52,500 nucleotides of DNA from assembly GCA_018228645.1 (NCBI GenBank), contig CP073693.1, positions 2,187,416 through 2,239,915 of the forward strand, given 5' to 3'. The notes under the pieces were generated by a model that saw only the letters and a list, made by a program, of their open reading frames with translations, had not been told where the DNA came from and did no database searches. This DNA is from Clostridiaceae bacterium Marseille-Q4143. GTDB lineage: Bacteria; Bacillota; Clostridia; Lachnospirales; Lachnospiraceae. Position numbers and translations under genes: made by a program. Within the stretch, counting starts at the first letter, position 1, and each line of letters starts with the position of its first letter. Shown here one piece after another: positions 25,821 to 35,072 of the stretch.

Positions 25821-25891
25821 AACTGCACCCGTCAGGCGTTGCCACTGCAATATAAGCGCGCTGTATGAATTGGAGCGGACAGAAGACGATG

Positions 25892-25945
25892 AAAAGTCCC
25901 TACCGGGAGAACACATGAAATGTGTCCAAACGGTGGGGACTTTTT
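25892..25945 (+). terminator. Terminator after the phosphatase gene
   Basis: AAAAGTCCC(T)ACCG pairs with CGGTGGGGACTTTTT. An inner hairpin (ACACAT/ATGTGT) extends the stem. A-run and T-run on the two sides may let it also end the convergent giant gene. Confidence 0.75.
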
Positions 25946-26008
25946 GTTGGCTTATGATCCGATACACTTCATACGAGCCTTATATGCAGGGGTACTCCTG
26001 ACGGCCAT

Positions 26009-29000
26009 CTATGCCTCTTTTTCACGTTTCAGATTTTTATAAGCGGTACTGAGCATCAGTTTAATACGGTTCAGCTGGTTGACTTCACTGGCACCCGGAT
26101 CGTAGTCGATAGCGACGATATTGGAATCCGGATGACGGTGCCGCAGTTCTTTAATAACTCCCTTACCTACGATATGGTTCGGCAGGCAGGCAAAGGGCTG
26201 GGTGCAGACGATGTTCGGCGTATCATTTTCGATGAGCTCCAGCATCTCTGCGGTCAGGAACCATCCCTCACCAGTCTGGTTTCCAAGAGATACGATCTCA
26301 GATGCCATATCAGCCATATGGTCAATATTGGAAGCCGGAGAGAAGTGAGTGCTCTTTCGGAGTGCCTTGTCTGCCGGACTCCGGAAGAATTCCAGTGCTT
26401 TGATACCAAGGCGTCCCATGCGGGCAGTCATTTTCTTCTTGCCCAGGTACTGTGCCTTGAACTCGGTGTTCTTGAAGCAGTAGAGCAGGAAGTCCATCAG
26501 ATCCGGGACAACAGCTTCGGCACCTTCAGACTCCAGTAGGTCTACCAGTCCATTGTTGGCGGACGGAGAGAACTTAACGAGAATCTCACCGACAATGCCG
26601 ACACGTGGTTTTGGCTCTTCGGTGACAAGGATATGATCAAACTCGTCTACAATCTGGTTGCACAGCTGTTTAAATCCACTCCATGACGGATGTTTCTTCA
26701 TGAGAAATGCCTTACAGCGTCCATTGAGACGTTCGTAGGTCTTGTTGGTCTCGCCCGGAACCAGCTCATAAGGGCGGGTATGGTAGACAACTTTCATGAA
26801 GAGGTCACCAAATACCAGTGCATATAGTCCCTTGAACAGCATTTCCGGTGTGTATTTGAATCCTGGGTTCTTTTCGAGGCCGCTTAAGTTAATGGAGATA
26901 ACCGGAATATTCGGATATCCTGCTTTTTCCAGCGCACGGCGGATAAAACCGATGTAGTTGGATGCACGGCAGCCACCTCCAGTCTGGGAAATGAGGATCG
27001 CCGTTTTGGTCAGGTCATATTTTCCGGATAAAACCGCTTCCATAATCTGTCCGATCACTAAGAGGGACGGATAGCAGGCGTCATTATTTACATATTTTAA
27101 TCCAAGGTCTACTGCAGTGCGGTCTGCACGGGGCAGTACATCGATCTTATATCCGCAGGAACGGAATGCAGCTTCCAGCAGATTGAAATGAATCGGTGAC
27201 ATATCCGGGCAGAGAATAGTATATTCTTTTCGCATTTCCTCGGTAAATACCACACGCTTATAAGCAGAAGATACGATGGTTCTCTTTTCTTTATTTTTTT
27301 CACGGACACGGATGGCAGCCAGCAGGGAACGGACACGGATACGTGCAGCACCCAGGTTGTTGACTTCATCAATCTTCAGGCAGGTGTAGATCTTACCTGA
27401 ATTAGTAAGGATCTCGTTGACCTGATCGGTGGTAACGGCGTCCAGACCGCAACCGAAGGAGTTAAGCTGGATGAGATCCAGATCCTCTCTGGTCTTTACA
27501 AAATCAGCAGCTGCATACAGACGGGAATGGTACATCCACTGGTCCATCACTCGAAGTGGACGGTCTTCTTCATGAATGTGGGAGACGCTGTCCTCGGTGA
27601 GCACGGCCATGCCATAGCTGTTGATCAGTTCCGGAATACCGTGATTGATCTCATTATCTACGTGATACGGACGGCCTGCCAGAACAATACCATGTGCATG
27701 GTGTTCTTCCATCCATTTAAGGGTTTCCTCCCCTTTCTGGCAGATATCAAGTCTTGCCTGACGGAGCTCTTCCCATGCAGCTTTGGCAGCATCGGTGATC
27801 TCCTGGGCAGTCATGCCTTTTTCACCGGAGAATTCTTCTATCAGACGACTGGTCATGACCTCCAGACTTTCAAAACTTAAGAACGGATTCCGGAAATCGT
27901 AACGGTCGGATTTCAGTTCTTCCATGTTATTTTTAATATTTTCCGCATAGGAAGTAACAATCGGGCAGTTGTAATGATTGTTGGCATCCTTGAACTCGGA
28001 ACGTTCATAAGGAACGCAAGGATAGAAAATAAACGGAATATTGTGCTGCAGAAGCCATTTTACATGTCCGTGAGCCAATTTAGCTGGATAACACTCGGAC
28101 TCACTGGGGATGGATTCAATTCCCTGTTCATAAAGCTCGTGGGTGGACATGGGGGAAAGAACAACCCGGTACTTTAATTTTGTGAAGAAAGTAAACCAGA
28201 ACGGATAGTTCTCATACATGTTCAACACACGCGGGATGCCGACCAATCCACGGGTGGCGTCGGTATCACTGAGCGGCTCATAGGAGAAGAGCCGCTCATT
28301 TTTGTAAGCGAACAGGTTTGGAGCCGGATTTTTCTTTTTCTCTTTGCCCAGACCACGCTCACAGCGGTTGCCGGAAATATAGCGGCGGCCGTCGGAGAAT
28401 TTGTTGATGGTCAGACGGCAGTTGTTGGTACATCCGTGACATTTGGTCATGGATGTGGAATACTGCAGTTCTTCCATCTGCTCTTTGGTGAGCATGGTGG
28501 TTTCCTGACCTTCGTAACGCTCTCTTGCGATCAGGGCAGCACCGAATGCACCCATGATGCCGGCAATATCCGGACGGGTAACCTGACAGTCTGCGATTTT
28601 TTCCAGACTTCGCAGAACTGCATTATTATAAAAAGTACCGCCCTGTACGACGATATTCTTTCCAAGGGAAGAAGCATCGGATACTTTGATTACTTTGAAA
28701 AGAGCGTTTTTGATAACCGAGTAAGCAAGTCCAGCGGAGATATCGTCTACACCAGCCCCTTCCTTCTGTGCCTGTTTTACACGGGAGTTCATAAATACCG
28801 TACAGCGGGTTCCCAGGTCGATGGGGTTCTTTGCAAAAAGAGCAGCCTGAGCAAAATCCTGAATAGAAAGATTCAAGGATTTTGCAAAAGTCTCAATGAA
28901 GGAACCACAGCCGGAGGAACATGCCTCATTCAGCTGTACATTGTCAACCGTATGATTTTTAATACGGATACATTTCATATCCTGTCCGCCGATATCCAGA

Positions 29001-30253
29001 ATGCAGTCTACATTTGGATCGAAGAACTGAGCAGCGTAGTAGTGGGAGATGGTCTCTACTTCGCCTTCATCAAGCATGAGCGCTGCCTTCACCAATGCCT
29101 CGCCGTATCCGGTTGAGCAGGAACGGACAATGTGTGCTTTTTTTGGAAGCTTGGAGAAGAGATCCTTCAGGGCTTCCAGGGTGATATGTAAAGTGCTTCC
29201 GTTATTATTGTGGTAGAAAGAGTACAGAAGAGATCCGTCTTCACCTACCAGAGCAATTTTTGTAGTAGTAGAACCGGCATCAATACCAAGGAAACAGTTT
29301 CCTTCGTAGGTGGACAGATCCTTTTTCACTACTTTTGCCTGAGCATGACGCTCACTGAACTCGTCGAATTCTTTCTGATCGTGGAACAGCGGATCCAGAC
29401 GCTGCACCTCAAAGGCAATCTGAATCTTAGATTGCAGGCGTTTGATCATCTCTTCAGCGGAGACTGCTTTTTCTTTTTTGGAGAGAAGGGCAGATCCGGA
29501 AGCTGCAAACAGATGGGAAAACTGGGGGATAATGGTGTGCTCTTCATCCAACTTCAGGGTGCGGATAAAGCATTCACGCAGCTCTGAGAGAAAGTGAAGC
29601 GGTCCGCCTAAGAATGCAACATGACCGCGGATTGGCTTACCACAGGCAAGTCCACTGATGGTCTGGTTGACAACTGCCTGAAAAATAGAGGCAGACAGAT
29701 CCTCTTTTGTTGCACCTTCGTTAATGAGCGGCTGAATATCAGTTTTTGCAAATACACCGCAGCGGGCAGCAATTGAATAGAGAGAGTGGTAATGTTTTGC
29801 ATATTCATTAAGACCTGTGGCATCGGTCTGAAGAAGAGATGCCATCTGATCGATGAAGGAACCGGTACCTCCGGCACAGATACCGTTCATACGCTGTTCC
29901 ACATTACCGCCTTCAAAATAAATGATTTTTGCATCCTCACCGCCCAGTTCGATGGCAACATCAGTTTTCGGCGCATAAGTCTGCAGTGCCTCAGCAACGG
30001 CAACCACTTCCTGCACAAAAGGTACGTCCAGATACTGAGCCAGAGTAAGCCCACCGGATCCGGTGATTACCGGATACATATGGAAGGGTCCTAAAGTGTT
30101 TACTGCTTTTTCCAGAAGATCTGCGAGTGTCTCCTGAATATTGGCAAAATGCCGTTCGTAATCTGAAAATAAAAATTTGTTCTCATCATCCAGTACCGCA
30201 ATCTTTACGGTCGTGGATCCAATATCAATTCCAAGTCTGTAACATTTGTTCAT
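26009..30253 (-). CDS. Giant 2-hydroxyacyl-CoA dehydratase activase-related protein
   Basis: About 1,414 residues from the ATG at 30253 (AGGA eight bases before; upstream in-frame codons lack a ribosome site). Two tandem ASKHA-type BcrAD/BadF/HgdC activase domains are visible, 'LGIDIGSTTVKIAVLD' at residue 7 and 'LGIDAGSTTTKIAL' near 325. The second has the cluster-binding 'NEACSSGCGSF' segment. Cysteines 'CHGCTNNCRL...GNRCERG' near 620 begin the DUF2229-type region ('VLAGRPYHVDNEINHGIP'). The C-terminal part resembles a 2-hydroxyacyl-CoA dehydratase subunit ('QTGGGCRASNYIG'). Such fused proteins are widespread in Clostridia but their reaction is not established. No dehydratase A/B genes lie beside it. 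Confidence 0.85.
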   Translation of the reverse strand: MNKCYRLGIDIGSTTVKIAVLDDENKFLFSDYERHFANIQETLADLLEKAVNTLGPFHMYPVITGSGGLTLAQYLDVPFVQEVVAVAEALQTYAPKTDVAIELGGEDAKIIYFEGGNVEQRMNGICAGGTGSFIDQMASLLQTDATGLNEYAKHYHSLYSIAARCGVFAKTDIQPLINEGATKEDLSASIFQAVVNQTISGLACGKPIRGHVAFLGGPLHFLSELRECFIRTLKLDEEHTIIPQFSHLFAASGSALLSKKEKAVSAEEMIKRLQSKIQIAFEVQRLDPLFHDQKEFDEFSERHAQAKVVKKDLSTYEGNCFLGIDAGSTTTKIALVGEDGSLLYSFYHNNNGSTLHITLEALKDLFSKLPKKAHIVRSCSTGYGEALVKAALMLDEGEVETISHYYAAQFFDPNVDCILDIGGQDMKCIRIKNHTVDNVQLNEACSSGCGSFIETFAKSLNLSIQDFAQAALFAKNPIDLGTRCTVFMNSRVKQAQKEGAGVDDISAGLAYSVIKNALFKVIKVSDASSLGKNIVVQGGTFYNNAVLRSLEKIADCQVTRPDIAGIMGAFGAALIARERYEGQETTMLTKEQMEELQYSTSMTKCHGCTNNCRLTINKFSDGRRYISGNRCERGLGKEKKKNPAPNLFAYKNERLFSYEPLSDTDATRGLVGIPRVLNMYENYPFWFTFFTKLKYRVVLSPMSTHELYEQGIESIPSESECYPAKLAHGHVKWLLQHNIPFIFYPCVPYERSEFKDANNHYNCPIVTSYAENIKNNMEELKSDRYDFRNPFLSFESLEVMTSRLIEEFSGEKGMTAQEITDAAKAAWEELRQARLDICQKGEETLKWMEEHHAHGIVLAGRPYHVDNEINHGIPELINSYGMAVLTEDSVSHIHEEDRPLRVMDQWMYHSRLYAAADFVKTREDLDLIQLNSFGCGLDAVTTDQVNEILTNSGKIYTCLKIDEVNNLGAARIRVRSLLAAIRVREKNKEKRTIVSSAYKRVVFTEEMRKEYTILCPDMSPIHFNLLEAAFRSCGYKIDVLPRADRTAVDLGLKYVNNDACYPSLLVIGQIMEAVLSGKYDLTKTAILISQTGGGCRASNYIGFIRRALEKAGYPNIPVISINLSGLEKNPGFKYTPEMLFKGLYALVFGDLFMKVVYHTRPYELVPGETNKTYERLNGRCKAFLMKKHPSWSGFKQLCNQIVDEFDHILVTEEPKPRVGIVGEILVKFSPSANNGLVDLLESEGAEAVVPDLMDFLLYCFKNTEFKAQYLGKKKMTARMGRLGIKALEFFRSPADKALRKSTHFSPASNIDHMADMASEIVSLGNQTGEGWFLTAEMLELIENDTPNIVCTQPFACLPNHIVGKGVIKELRHRHPDSNIVAIDYDPGASEVNQLNRIKLMLSTAYKNLKREKEA

Positions 30254-30322
30254 CTTATCATTCCTGTCTGTAGCGGAAAACCGCATGAATTCTATATTTT
30301 TCCTTAGTTCGAAACATGCTAC

Positions 30323-30346
30323 ATTATATGGAAAGGATTTGGTAAA
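30323..30346 (-). promoter_or_regulatory. Probable promoter of the giant activase gene
   Basis: On the minus strand, TATAAT (plus-strand ATTATA at 30323-30328) is preceded 18 bases upstream by TGGACT. The transcript would have a leader of about 60 bases before the ATG at 30253. Confidence 0.4.
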
Positions 30347-30407
30347 GTCCATAAAGATTCTGTAAAGATTTCTTAATCCTTTATAATAGGAAGCATTTAT
30401 AGCAGCG

Positions 30408-30436
30408 TTGACAAAAGCCATGGTGAAAACTATAAT
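30408..30436 (+). promoter_or_regulatory. Consensus sigma-A promoter of the rhomboid-like gene
   Basis: TTGACA (30408-30413), a 17-base spacer and TATAAT (30431-30436): a perfect match to both hexamers. It is divergent to the giant activase gene. Confidence 0.88.
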
Positions 30437-30482
30437 AGTTTTTATCTCATTCAATAAAAACCAGTATGGAGGAACTCACTGT

Positions 30483-31352
30483 ATGAAATGGCTGGATAAG
30501 CTGGAACGAAAATATGGGAAATATGCCATTCCCAATCTGATGTATTATGTGATTATGCTGTATATTGTGGGCTTTGTAATTAATATTGTGGCTCCAGAAC
30601 TGTATACGGAATATCTGGCTCTGGATGCGCAGGCAATTCTTCATGGTCAGATCTGGAGAATTTTTACTTTTATTATTCAGCCGCCGAACAGCAGTTACTT
30701 TTTTATCCTGTTTGCATTGTATTTGTATTATATGATTGGAAAGACGTTGGAATATATGTGGGGAGCATTTCGGTTTAATCTGTATTTCTTTTCCGGTATG
30801 CTGCTTCATGTGATTGCATGTCTGTTGATTTATTTAATTTTTGGAATGAATTTTCAGATGGGTTCTTTCTATTTGAATATGTCCCTGTTCTTTGTGTATG
30901 TGGCATTGTTTCCCGATGCGGAGTTTTTACTTTTTTTCATTATTCCGATCAAAGCAAAATGGTTAGGAATTATTGAAGGAGCTTATTTTGCCATTACTAT
31001 TGCGGCAGGATTTATTGTCCCGGTAGGGAGCACTTTGTGGTTTTCCCTTTTGCAGGCAGGTATTATGGCGCTTCCGGCTAACAGTATTTCAGCGTTGTTA
31101 TCGCTTCTGAACTTTATTATTTTCTTCCTTGGAAGCAACCGGAACCGATTTTCACCGAAGCAGGCCAGAAGACGGACGATATATCAGAAAAAAGTACATG
31201 TGGCATCTCAAAATAATACACATCATCGCTGCGCAATTTGCGGACGAACGGAGAAAGATGATGAGAATCTGGAATTCCGTTTCTGTTCCAAATGTAAAGG
31301 CAATTATGAATATTGTCAGGATCATCTGTTCACACATGAACACAGAAAATAA
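30483..31352 (+). CDS. Rhomboid-like membrane protein with C-terminal zinc-ribbon-like tail
   Basis: A 289-residue protein starting at the ATG at 30483 after GGAGGA. Six or so membrane helices cover about residues 20-215, and the spacing 'HGQIWRIFTFIIQP' near 55 is typical of rhomboid-fold proteins. The catalytic GxSx motif and histidine of active rhomboid proteases are not visible, so it is probably a protease-dead relative. The C-terminal 45 residues hold 'CAICGRTEKDD...FCSKCKGNYEYCQDH' with paired CxxC and trailing histidines, a likely zinc site on the cytoplasmic side. Role unknown. Confidence 0.78.
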   Translation: MKWLDKLERKYGKYAIPNLMYYVIMLYIVGFVINIVAPELYTEYLALDAQAILHGQIWRIFTFIIQPPNSSYFFILFALYLYYMIGKTLEYMWGAFRFNLYFFSGMLLHVIACLLIYLIFGMNFQMGSFYLNMSLFFVYVALFPDAEFLLFFIIPIKAKWLGIIEGAYFAITIAAGFIVPVGSTLWFSLLQAGIMALPANSISALLSLLNFIIFFLGSNRNRFSPKQARRRTIYQKKVHVASQNNTHHRCAICGRTEKDDENLEFRFCSKCKGNYEYCQDHLFTHEHRK

Positions 31353-31369
31353 CAGTATATGTCATTAGA

Positions 31370-31400
31370 AGGTGATAGATTCATTTCTATCACCTTTTTT
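31370..31400 (+). terminator. Rho-independent terminator after the rhomboid-like gene
   Basis: AAGGTGATAGA pairs with TCTATCACCTT, followed by a run of seven T. Confidence 0.92.
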
Positions 31401-31419
31401 TGTATCCGGACATAGGATA
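31392..31419 (+). promoter_or_regulatory. Possible sigma-K-type promoter of the cotJ operon
   Basis: CATAGGATA at 31411-31419 fits the sigma-K -10 pattern CATANNNTA, with AC 17 bases upstream at 31392. It lies 34 bases before the cotJA start. Sigma-E control, known for cotJ in Bacillus, is an alternative, so the sigma factor is uncertain. Confidence 0.3.
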
Positions 31420-31452
31420 GAGCATAAAGGATTGAGAAAGGATCTAAAATCA

Positions 31453-31650
31453 TTGGAAAATTATCAGAGATATTCCGAAAACTGGAATACGCAGAGATTC
31501 CTGAAAGGGGAAGACTACCCGGTAGCAATGGCCTATGTACCATGGCAGCGCTGGGGAACGTTATATGATCCGGAAAAAGGACTGGAATGCGGAACTATAT
31601 TTCCGGATTTAAATAAGCCGTTTCTTGGAGTGAGAGGAGGATGCAGATAA
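31453..31650 (+). CDS. cotJA: Spore coat-associated protein CotJA
   Basis: A 65-residue protein. The core 'AMAYVPWQRWGTLYDPEKGL', followed by 'CGTIFPDLNKPF', is diagnostic of CotJA. I choose a TTG start at 31453, ten bases after AAAGGA; no ATG with a ribosome site exists in the frame. It belongs to the coat assembled around the forespore by the mother cell. Its stop overlaps the cotJB ATG by one base. Confidence 0.88.
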   Translation: MENYQRYSENWNTQRFLKGEDYPVAMAYVPWQRWGTLYDPEKGLECGTIFPDLNKPFLGVRGGCR

Positions 31651-31919
31651 TGGCAATGAATGCACCGACCAGGCAACAGATGCTAAAATGGGTGGATATG
31701 GTCAGTTTCTCTGCTCACGAGGCAAATCTTTATCTTGATACACATCCATCAGACCCGGCTGCGCTGCAGTATTTTCAGGAATATACGCAGCTTAGAAAAC
31801 AGGCACTTCAGGACTATGCCGCCATGTACGGACCGCTTACCGTTGATCTGGCGATAGGATCTCGAGGAAAGTGGGATTGGATTCAGCAGCCATGGCCATG
31901 GGAAGGAGGAACTTGTTAA
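31650..31919 (+). CDS. cotJB: Spore coat protein CotJB
   Basis: An 89-residue protein with the CotJB pattern 'MLKWVDMVSFSAHEANLYLDTHP' (core WVDMVSFSAHEANLYLDTHP) and 'YGPLT...W.W...PWPWEGG'. The start is the ATG at 31650, nine bases after GGAGG; an upstream in-frame ATG at 31641 abuts the ribosome site. cotJC starts directly after its stop. Confidence 0.93.
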   Translation: MAMNAPTRQQMLKWVDMVSFSAHEANLYLDTHPSDPAALQYFQEYTQLRKQALQDYAAMYGPLTVDLAIGSRGKWDWIQQPWPWEGGTC

Positions 31920-32030
31920 ATGTGGAATTATGAGAAAAGACTTCAGTATCCGGTAAATATTTCGAATCCGAATCCGAAATTGGCACAGCTGATTATTTCG
32001 CAGTTCGGCGGACCCAATGGCAGGAGATGA
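31920..32030 (+). pseudogene. cotJC: cotJC, 5' portion (interrupted gene)
   Basis: The frame begins as a normal CotJC ('MWNYEKRLQYPVNISNPNPK', then 'LAQLIISQFGGPNG') and hits a stop after residue 36. The rest of the protein is found 3.98 kb downstream, in the same orientation. CotJC is a manganese-catalase-like coat protein of about 200 residues. The break falls within the conserved 'GGP(D/N)GEL' segment, at CCC 32013-32015. If the intervening DNA were excised there, codon 32 would join codon 33 in frame. Confidence 0.88.
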
Positions 32031-32052
32031 TTGCAGTTTTTGCTGCAGGATG

Positions 32053-32078
32053 TTATATTATTGACAGTTAGATATAAT
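32053..32078 (+). promoter_or_regulatory. Promoter region of trkA
   Basis: Two -10-like hexamers occur: TATATT with extended TG (32054-32059, 17 bases after TTGCAG at 32031) and TATAAT (32073-32078). A TTGACA at 32061 is too close to the second to pair with it. At least one promoter therefore lies just inside the left junction. Confidence 0.4.
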
Positions 32079-32099
32079 GTGGGAGGATTAAGGTACACT

Positions 32100-33494
32100 A
32101 TGAACATTATTATTGCAGGCTGTGGTAAGGTTGGACGGGCACTTGCAGAGCAGCTCAGCAAAGAAAAACATGATATTACGGTTATTGACCTGAAACCGGA
32201 GAGTATCCAGCTGGTAACCAATGCAGCGGATGTACGCGGTGTAGTGGGAAACGGCGCGAGCTATGATATCCAGATGGATGCCGGGGTGGATAAGGCAGAT
32301 CTGATGATTGCCGTGACCAATGCGGATGAGGTAAACCTACTTTGCTGTCTGATTGCAAAAAAAGCAGGAGGATGCCAGACCATTGCCAGAGTACGTAACC
32401 CAGTTTATCATCACGAGATTCACCATATCAAAGATGAACTGGGATTGTCCATGGTCATTAATCCGGAATGGGCAGCAGCCATGGAAATGGCGCGTCTGCT
32501 ACGGTTCCCGTCAGCCATTGACATTGATACTTTTGCAAACGGAAGAATAGAACTCCTCCGATTCCAGCTGGATGACAAAAACCCACTGTGTGGCCACAAG
32601 ATCCGTGATCTGGATACATTGTCAAAATGCGAAGTGCTGGTCTGCATCGTAGAGCGTGAAAACGAAGTACGGATTCCAGGTGGAGAGTTTGTGCTGGAAA
32701 ATGGAGATATGATTTCTGTGGTGGCTTCACCACTGAATGCCAGCCGTTTTTTCAGAACCATCGGTATTGAGACTAATCAGGTAAGAAACACTATGATTAT
32801 CGGTGGTGGAAAGATTTCTTTTTATCTGGCAAAACGTCTGCTGGAGATGGGAATTCAGGTAAAAATTGTCGAGAAAGACCGTGCAGCCTGTGAGCGTCTC
32901 TGCGAGCAGCTGCCGAAGGCTATGATTATCAACGGAGATGGAACGGATCGGGATCTTCTGGCAGAAGAAGGGTTGGCCAGTGCAGAAGGATTTGCAGCTT
33001 TGACCAATATGGACGAGGAAAATGTCATGCTGTCCCTCTATGCAAAGAGCATGAGCAAGGCAAAAAAGATTACAAAGATCAATCGAAATACATTTGATAC
33101 GATTATTGGTTCTCTTGGAATCGGGAGTCTGATTTATCCGAAACATATCACTTCTGAGACTATTTTACAGTATGTGCGTGCCATGCAGAATTCTATCGGA
33201 AGTAATGTGGAGACGTTGTATCGTCTGGTAGATGGAAATGCAGAGGCATTGGAGTTTATTATTCGCGGCGAAAGTGAAGTGACGGACATTCCGCTGCAGG
33301 AGCTGGATATCAAAGCGAATACGCTGGTTTGCGCAATTAATCGAAAAGGCCGGATCATCATTCCGAAAGGTCAGGATCGTATTCAGGTGGGGGATTCTGT
33401 CGTCATTATTACGACAAATTGCGGAGCATTTAAAGATGTCCGGGATATTCTGAAAAAAACAGCAGCGATCGCAGGACTGTCTGGTCAGAGGTGA
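32100..33494 (+). CDS. trkA: Trk-type potassium uptake regulator TrkA
   Basis: A 464-residue cytoplasmic protein with two RCK repeats. Each has a Rossmann NAD-binding start ('IIIAGCGKVGRALAEQLS' at residue 3; 'MIIGGGKISFYLAKRLLE' near 227) followed by a TrkA_C segment. TrkA gates the TrkH potassium channel in response to nucleotides. It starts at the ATG at 32100 after AAGG/GGGAGG; an upstream frame to 32031 overlaps the cotJC break. It lies ten bases before trkH, forming a complete K+ uptake system that rides inside the cotJC element. Confidence 0.94.
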   Translation: MNIIIAGCGKVGRALAEQLSKEKHDITVIDLKPESIQLVTNAADVRGVVGNGASYDIQMDAGVDKADLMIAVTNADEVNLLCCLIAKKAGGCQTIARVRNPVYHHEIHHIKDELGLSMVINPEWAAAMEMARLLRFPSAIDIDTFANGRIELLRFQLDDKNPLCGHKIRDLDTLSKCEVLVCIVERENEVRIPGGEFVLENGDMISVVASPLNASRFFRTIGIETNQVRNTMIIGGGKISFYLAKRLLEMGIQVKIVEKDRAACERLCEQLPKAMIINGDGTDRDLLAEEGLASAEGFAALTNMDEENVMLSLYAKSMSKAKKITKINRNTFDTIIGSLGIGSLIYPKHITSETILQYVRAMQNSIGSNVETLYRLVDGNAEALEFIIRGESEVTDIPLQELDIKANTLVCAINRKGRIIIPKGQDRIQVGDSVVIITTNCGAFKDVRDILKKTAAIAGLSGQR

Positions 33495-33504
33495 GAATAA
33501 CATA

Positions 33505-34953
33505 ATGAATAAGAAAATGATTCGATATATAGTAGGAAGTATTATTATGCTGGAAGCAGTGTTTTTAATGCTTCCTGCTCTGACAGCAGTGATTTATCAG
33601 GAGCTCCACTGTATTCTGGTATTTTTGGGATCAGCAGTATTCTGCCTGGCAGCAGGTGCTCTGCTGCGGGGAAAAAAACCGGAAAATACAACGATATTTT
33701 CTGCAGAAGGTTATGTGAGCGTTGCATTCTGCTGGGTGGCTCTTAGTCTTTGTGGAGCAATCCCGTTGTATTTCAGTGGTTCCTTCCCAAATCCGGTGGA
33801 TGCATTGTTTGAAATTGTATCCGGATTTACCACAACAGGATCGTCCGTATTATTGGATGTAGAGTCTGTTCATCGGGCTGTACTCATGTGGAGAAGCTTT
33901 TCTCACTGGGTAGGAGGTATGGGGGTACTGGTTTTCATGTTGGCGCTTCTCCCTATGGGAGGCGCTTCCAGTATGCATTTGATGAGGGCGGAGAGCCCCG
34001 GTCCATCTGTTGGTAAGCTGGTGCCGAAAGTACGCAGTACGGCAAAAATTCTTTATGAGATTTATTTCTTTCTGACGATTGTACTGATGATATTGCTGGT
34101 GATTTCTGGCTGTCCGGTCTTCGATTCTATTAATCTCGCTTTTGCTACAGCAGGAACCGGAGGATTTGCGGTACTGAACAGCAGCGCAGCAGACTATAAT
34201 GCGGCGACTCAGTGGATTTTAACCATTTTCATGATCCTGTTTGGGGTCAATTTTAATGTTTATTTTCTGTTTTATGTAAAGAAATGGAAAGATGGACTTC
34301 GATGTGAAGAAGCGAGAGCTTATTTAGGTATTATCCTTGGATCAGTGGCACTCATTTCCTTTAACATTTATCATCTGGTGAGAAATGTGGAACTGACAGT
34401 GCGTCAGGCGGCATTTCAGGTTGCTTCCATTATTACGACCACCGGATTTGGAAGTGCAGATTTTGATCAGTGGCCTGAATTCTCCAAATGCATTATGGTG
34501 CTGCTTATGTTTATTGGCGCCTGTGCGGGAAGTACCGGAGGTGGTATCAAAGTATCCAGAATCTGCATTATGGCGAAATCTGTCATGAAAGAGGTGGCTT
34601 ACATCATGCATCCCCGCAATATCCGGAAAATTCGTTTTGAAGGAAAGGTGGTGGAACATGAAGTACAGCGTTCCATTAATGTGTTCATGATTTCTTATCT
34701 GGGAATTTTTGTGGCATCTGTGCTGCTGATTTCTCTGGACAATCTGGATGGGATCACCAATTTTACAGCTGTGGCGGCGACACTTAACAATATCGGACCG
34801 GGACTTTCCTTGGTTGGACCAACCTGCAATTTTTCTATGTATTCAAATTTTGCCAAACTGGTGCTGGTTTTTGATATGCTGGCAGGACGTCTGGAAATAT
34901 TCCCAATGCTGGTACCAGCGGTCTATTTGTTGCGAAAAAAACAGCTGCGATAA
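33505..34953 (+). CDS. trkH: Trk-type potassium channel/transporter subunit TrkH
   Basis: A 482-residue polytopic protein with the four-repeat TrkH/KtrB plan. Selectivity-filter-like segments are 'SGFTTTGSSVL' near 111, 'TAGTGGFAVL', 'TTTGFGSADF' near 311 and a last 'TLNNIGPGLS' loop. It forms the K+ pore and works with TrkA. A GAGGTG site precedes the ATG. The stop is followed without gap by the tail of an unrelated gene (adhE), which suggests a rearrangement directly behind it. Confidence 0.93.
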   Translation: MNKKMIRYIVGSIIMLEAVFLMLPALTAVIYQELHCILVFLGSAVFCLAAGALLRGKKPENTTIFSAEGYVSVAFCWVALSLCGAIPLYFSGSFPNPVDALFEIVSGFTTTGSSVLLDVESVHRAVLMWRSFSHWVGGMGVLVFMLALLPMGGASSMHLMRAESPGPSVGKLVPKVRSTAKILYEIYFFLTIVLMILLVISGCPVFDSINLAFATAGTGGFAVLNSSAADYNAATQWILTIFMILFGVNFNVYFLFYVKKWKDGLRCEEARAYLGIILGSVALISFNIYHLVRNVELTVRQAAFQVASIITTTGFGSADFDQWPEFSKCIMVLLMFIGACAGSTGGGIKVSRICIMAKSVMKEVAYIMHPRNIRKIRFEGKVVEHEVQRSINVFMISYLGIFVASVLLISLDNLDGITNFTAVAATLNNIGPGLSLVGPTCNFSMYSNFAKLVLVFDMLAGRLEIFPMLVPAVYLLRKKQLR

Positions 34954-35060
34954 TTGTTGTAAAGAATGCCTTCAACGATCAGTGTACCGGTGCCAATCCG
35001 AGATATCCGCTGATGTCAGAGATCAAAGAAATCTATCTGAAAGCATTCCACGAAGGATAC
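34953..35060 (+). pseudogene. adhE: adhE tail fragment (aldehyde/alcohol dehydrogenase C-terminus)
   Basis: In the frame of position 34953, about 35 codons read 'AFNDQCTGANPRYPLMSE' then 'IKEIYLKAFHEG'. This is the conserved C-terminal end of bifunctional AdhE/iron-containing alcohol dehydrogenases. No start codon, ribosome site or upstream part remains. A strong terminator follows at the distance expected for adhE. It is debris of a deletion that fused the end of adhE to the end of trkH. Confidence 0.8.
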
Positions 35061-35072
35061 GTGTTTAGGATG

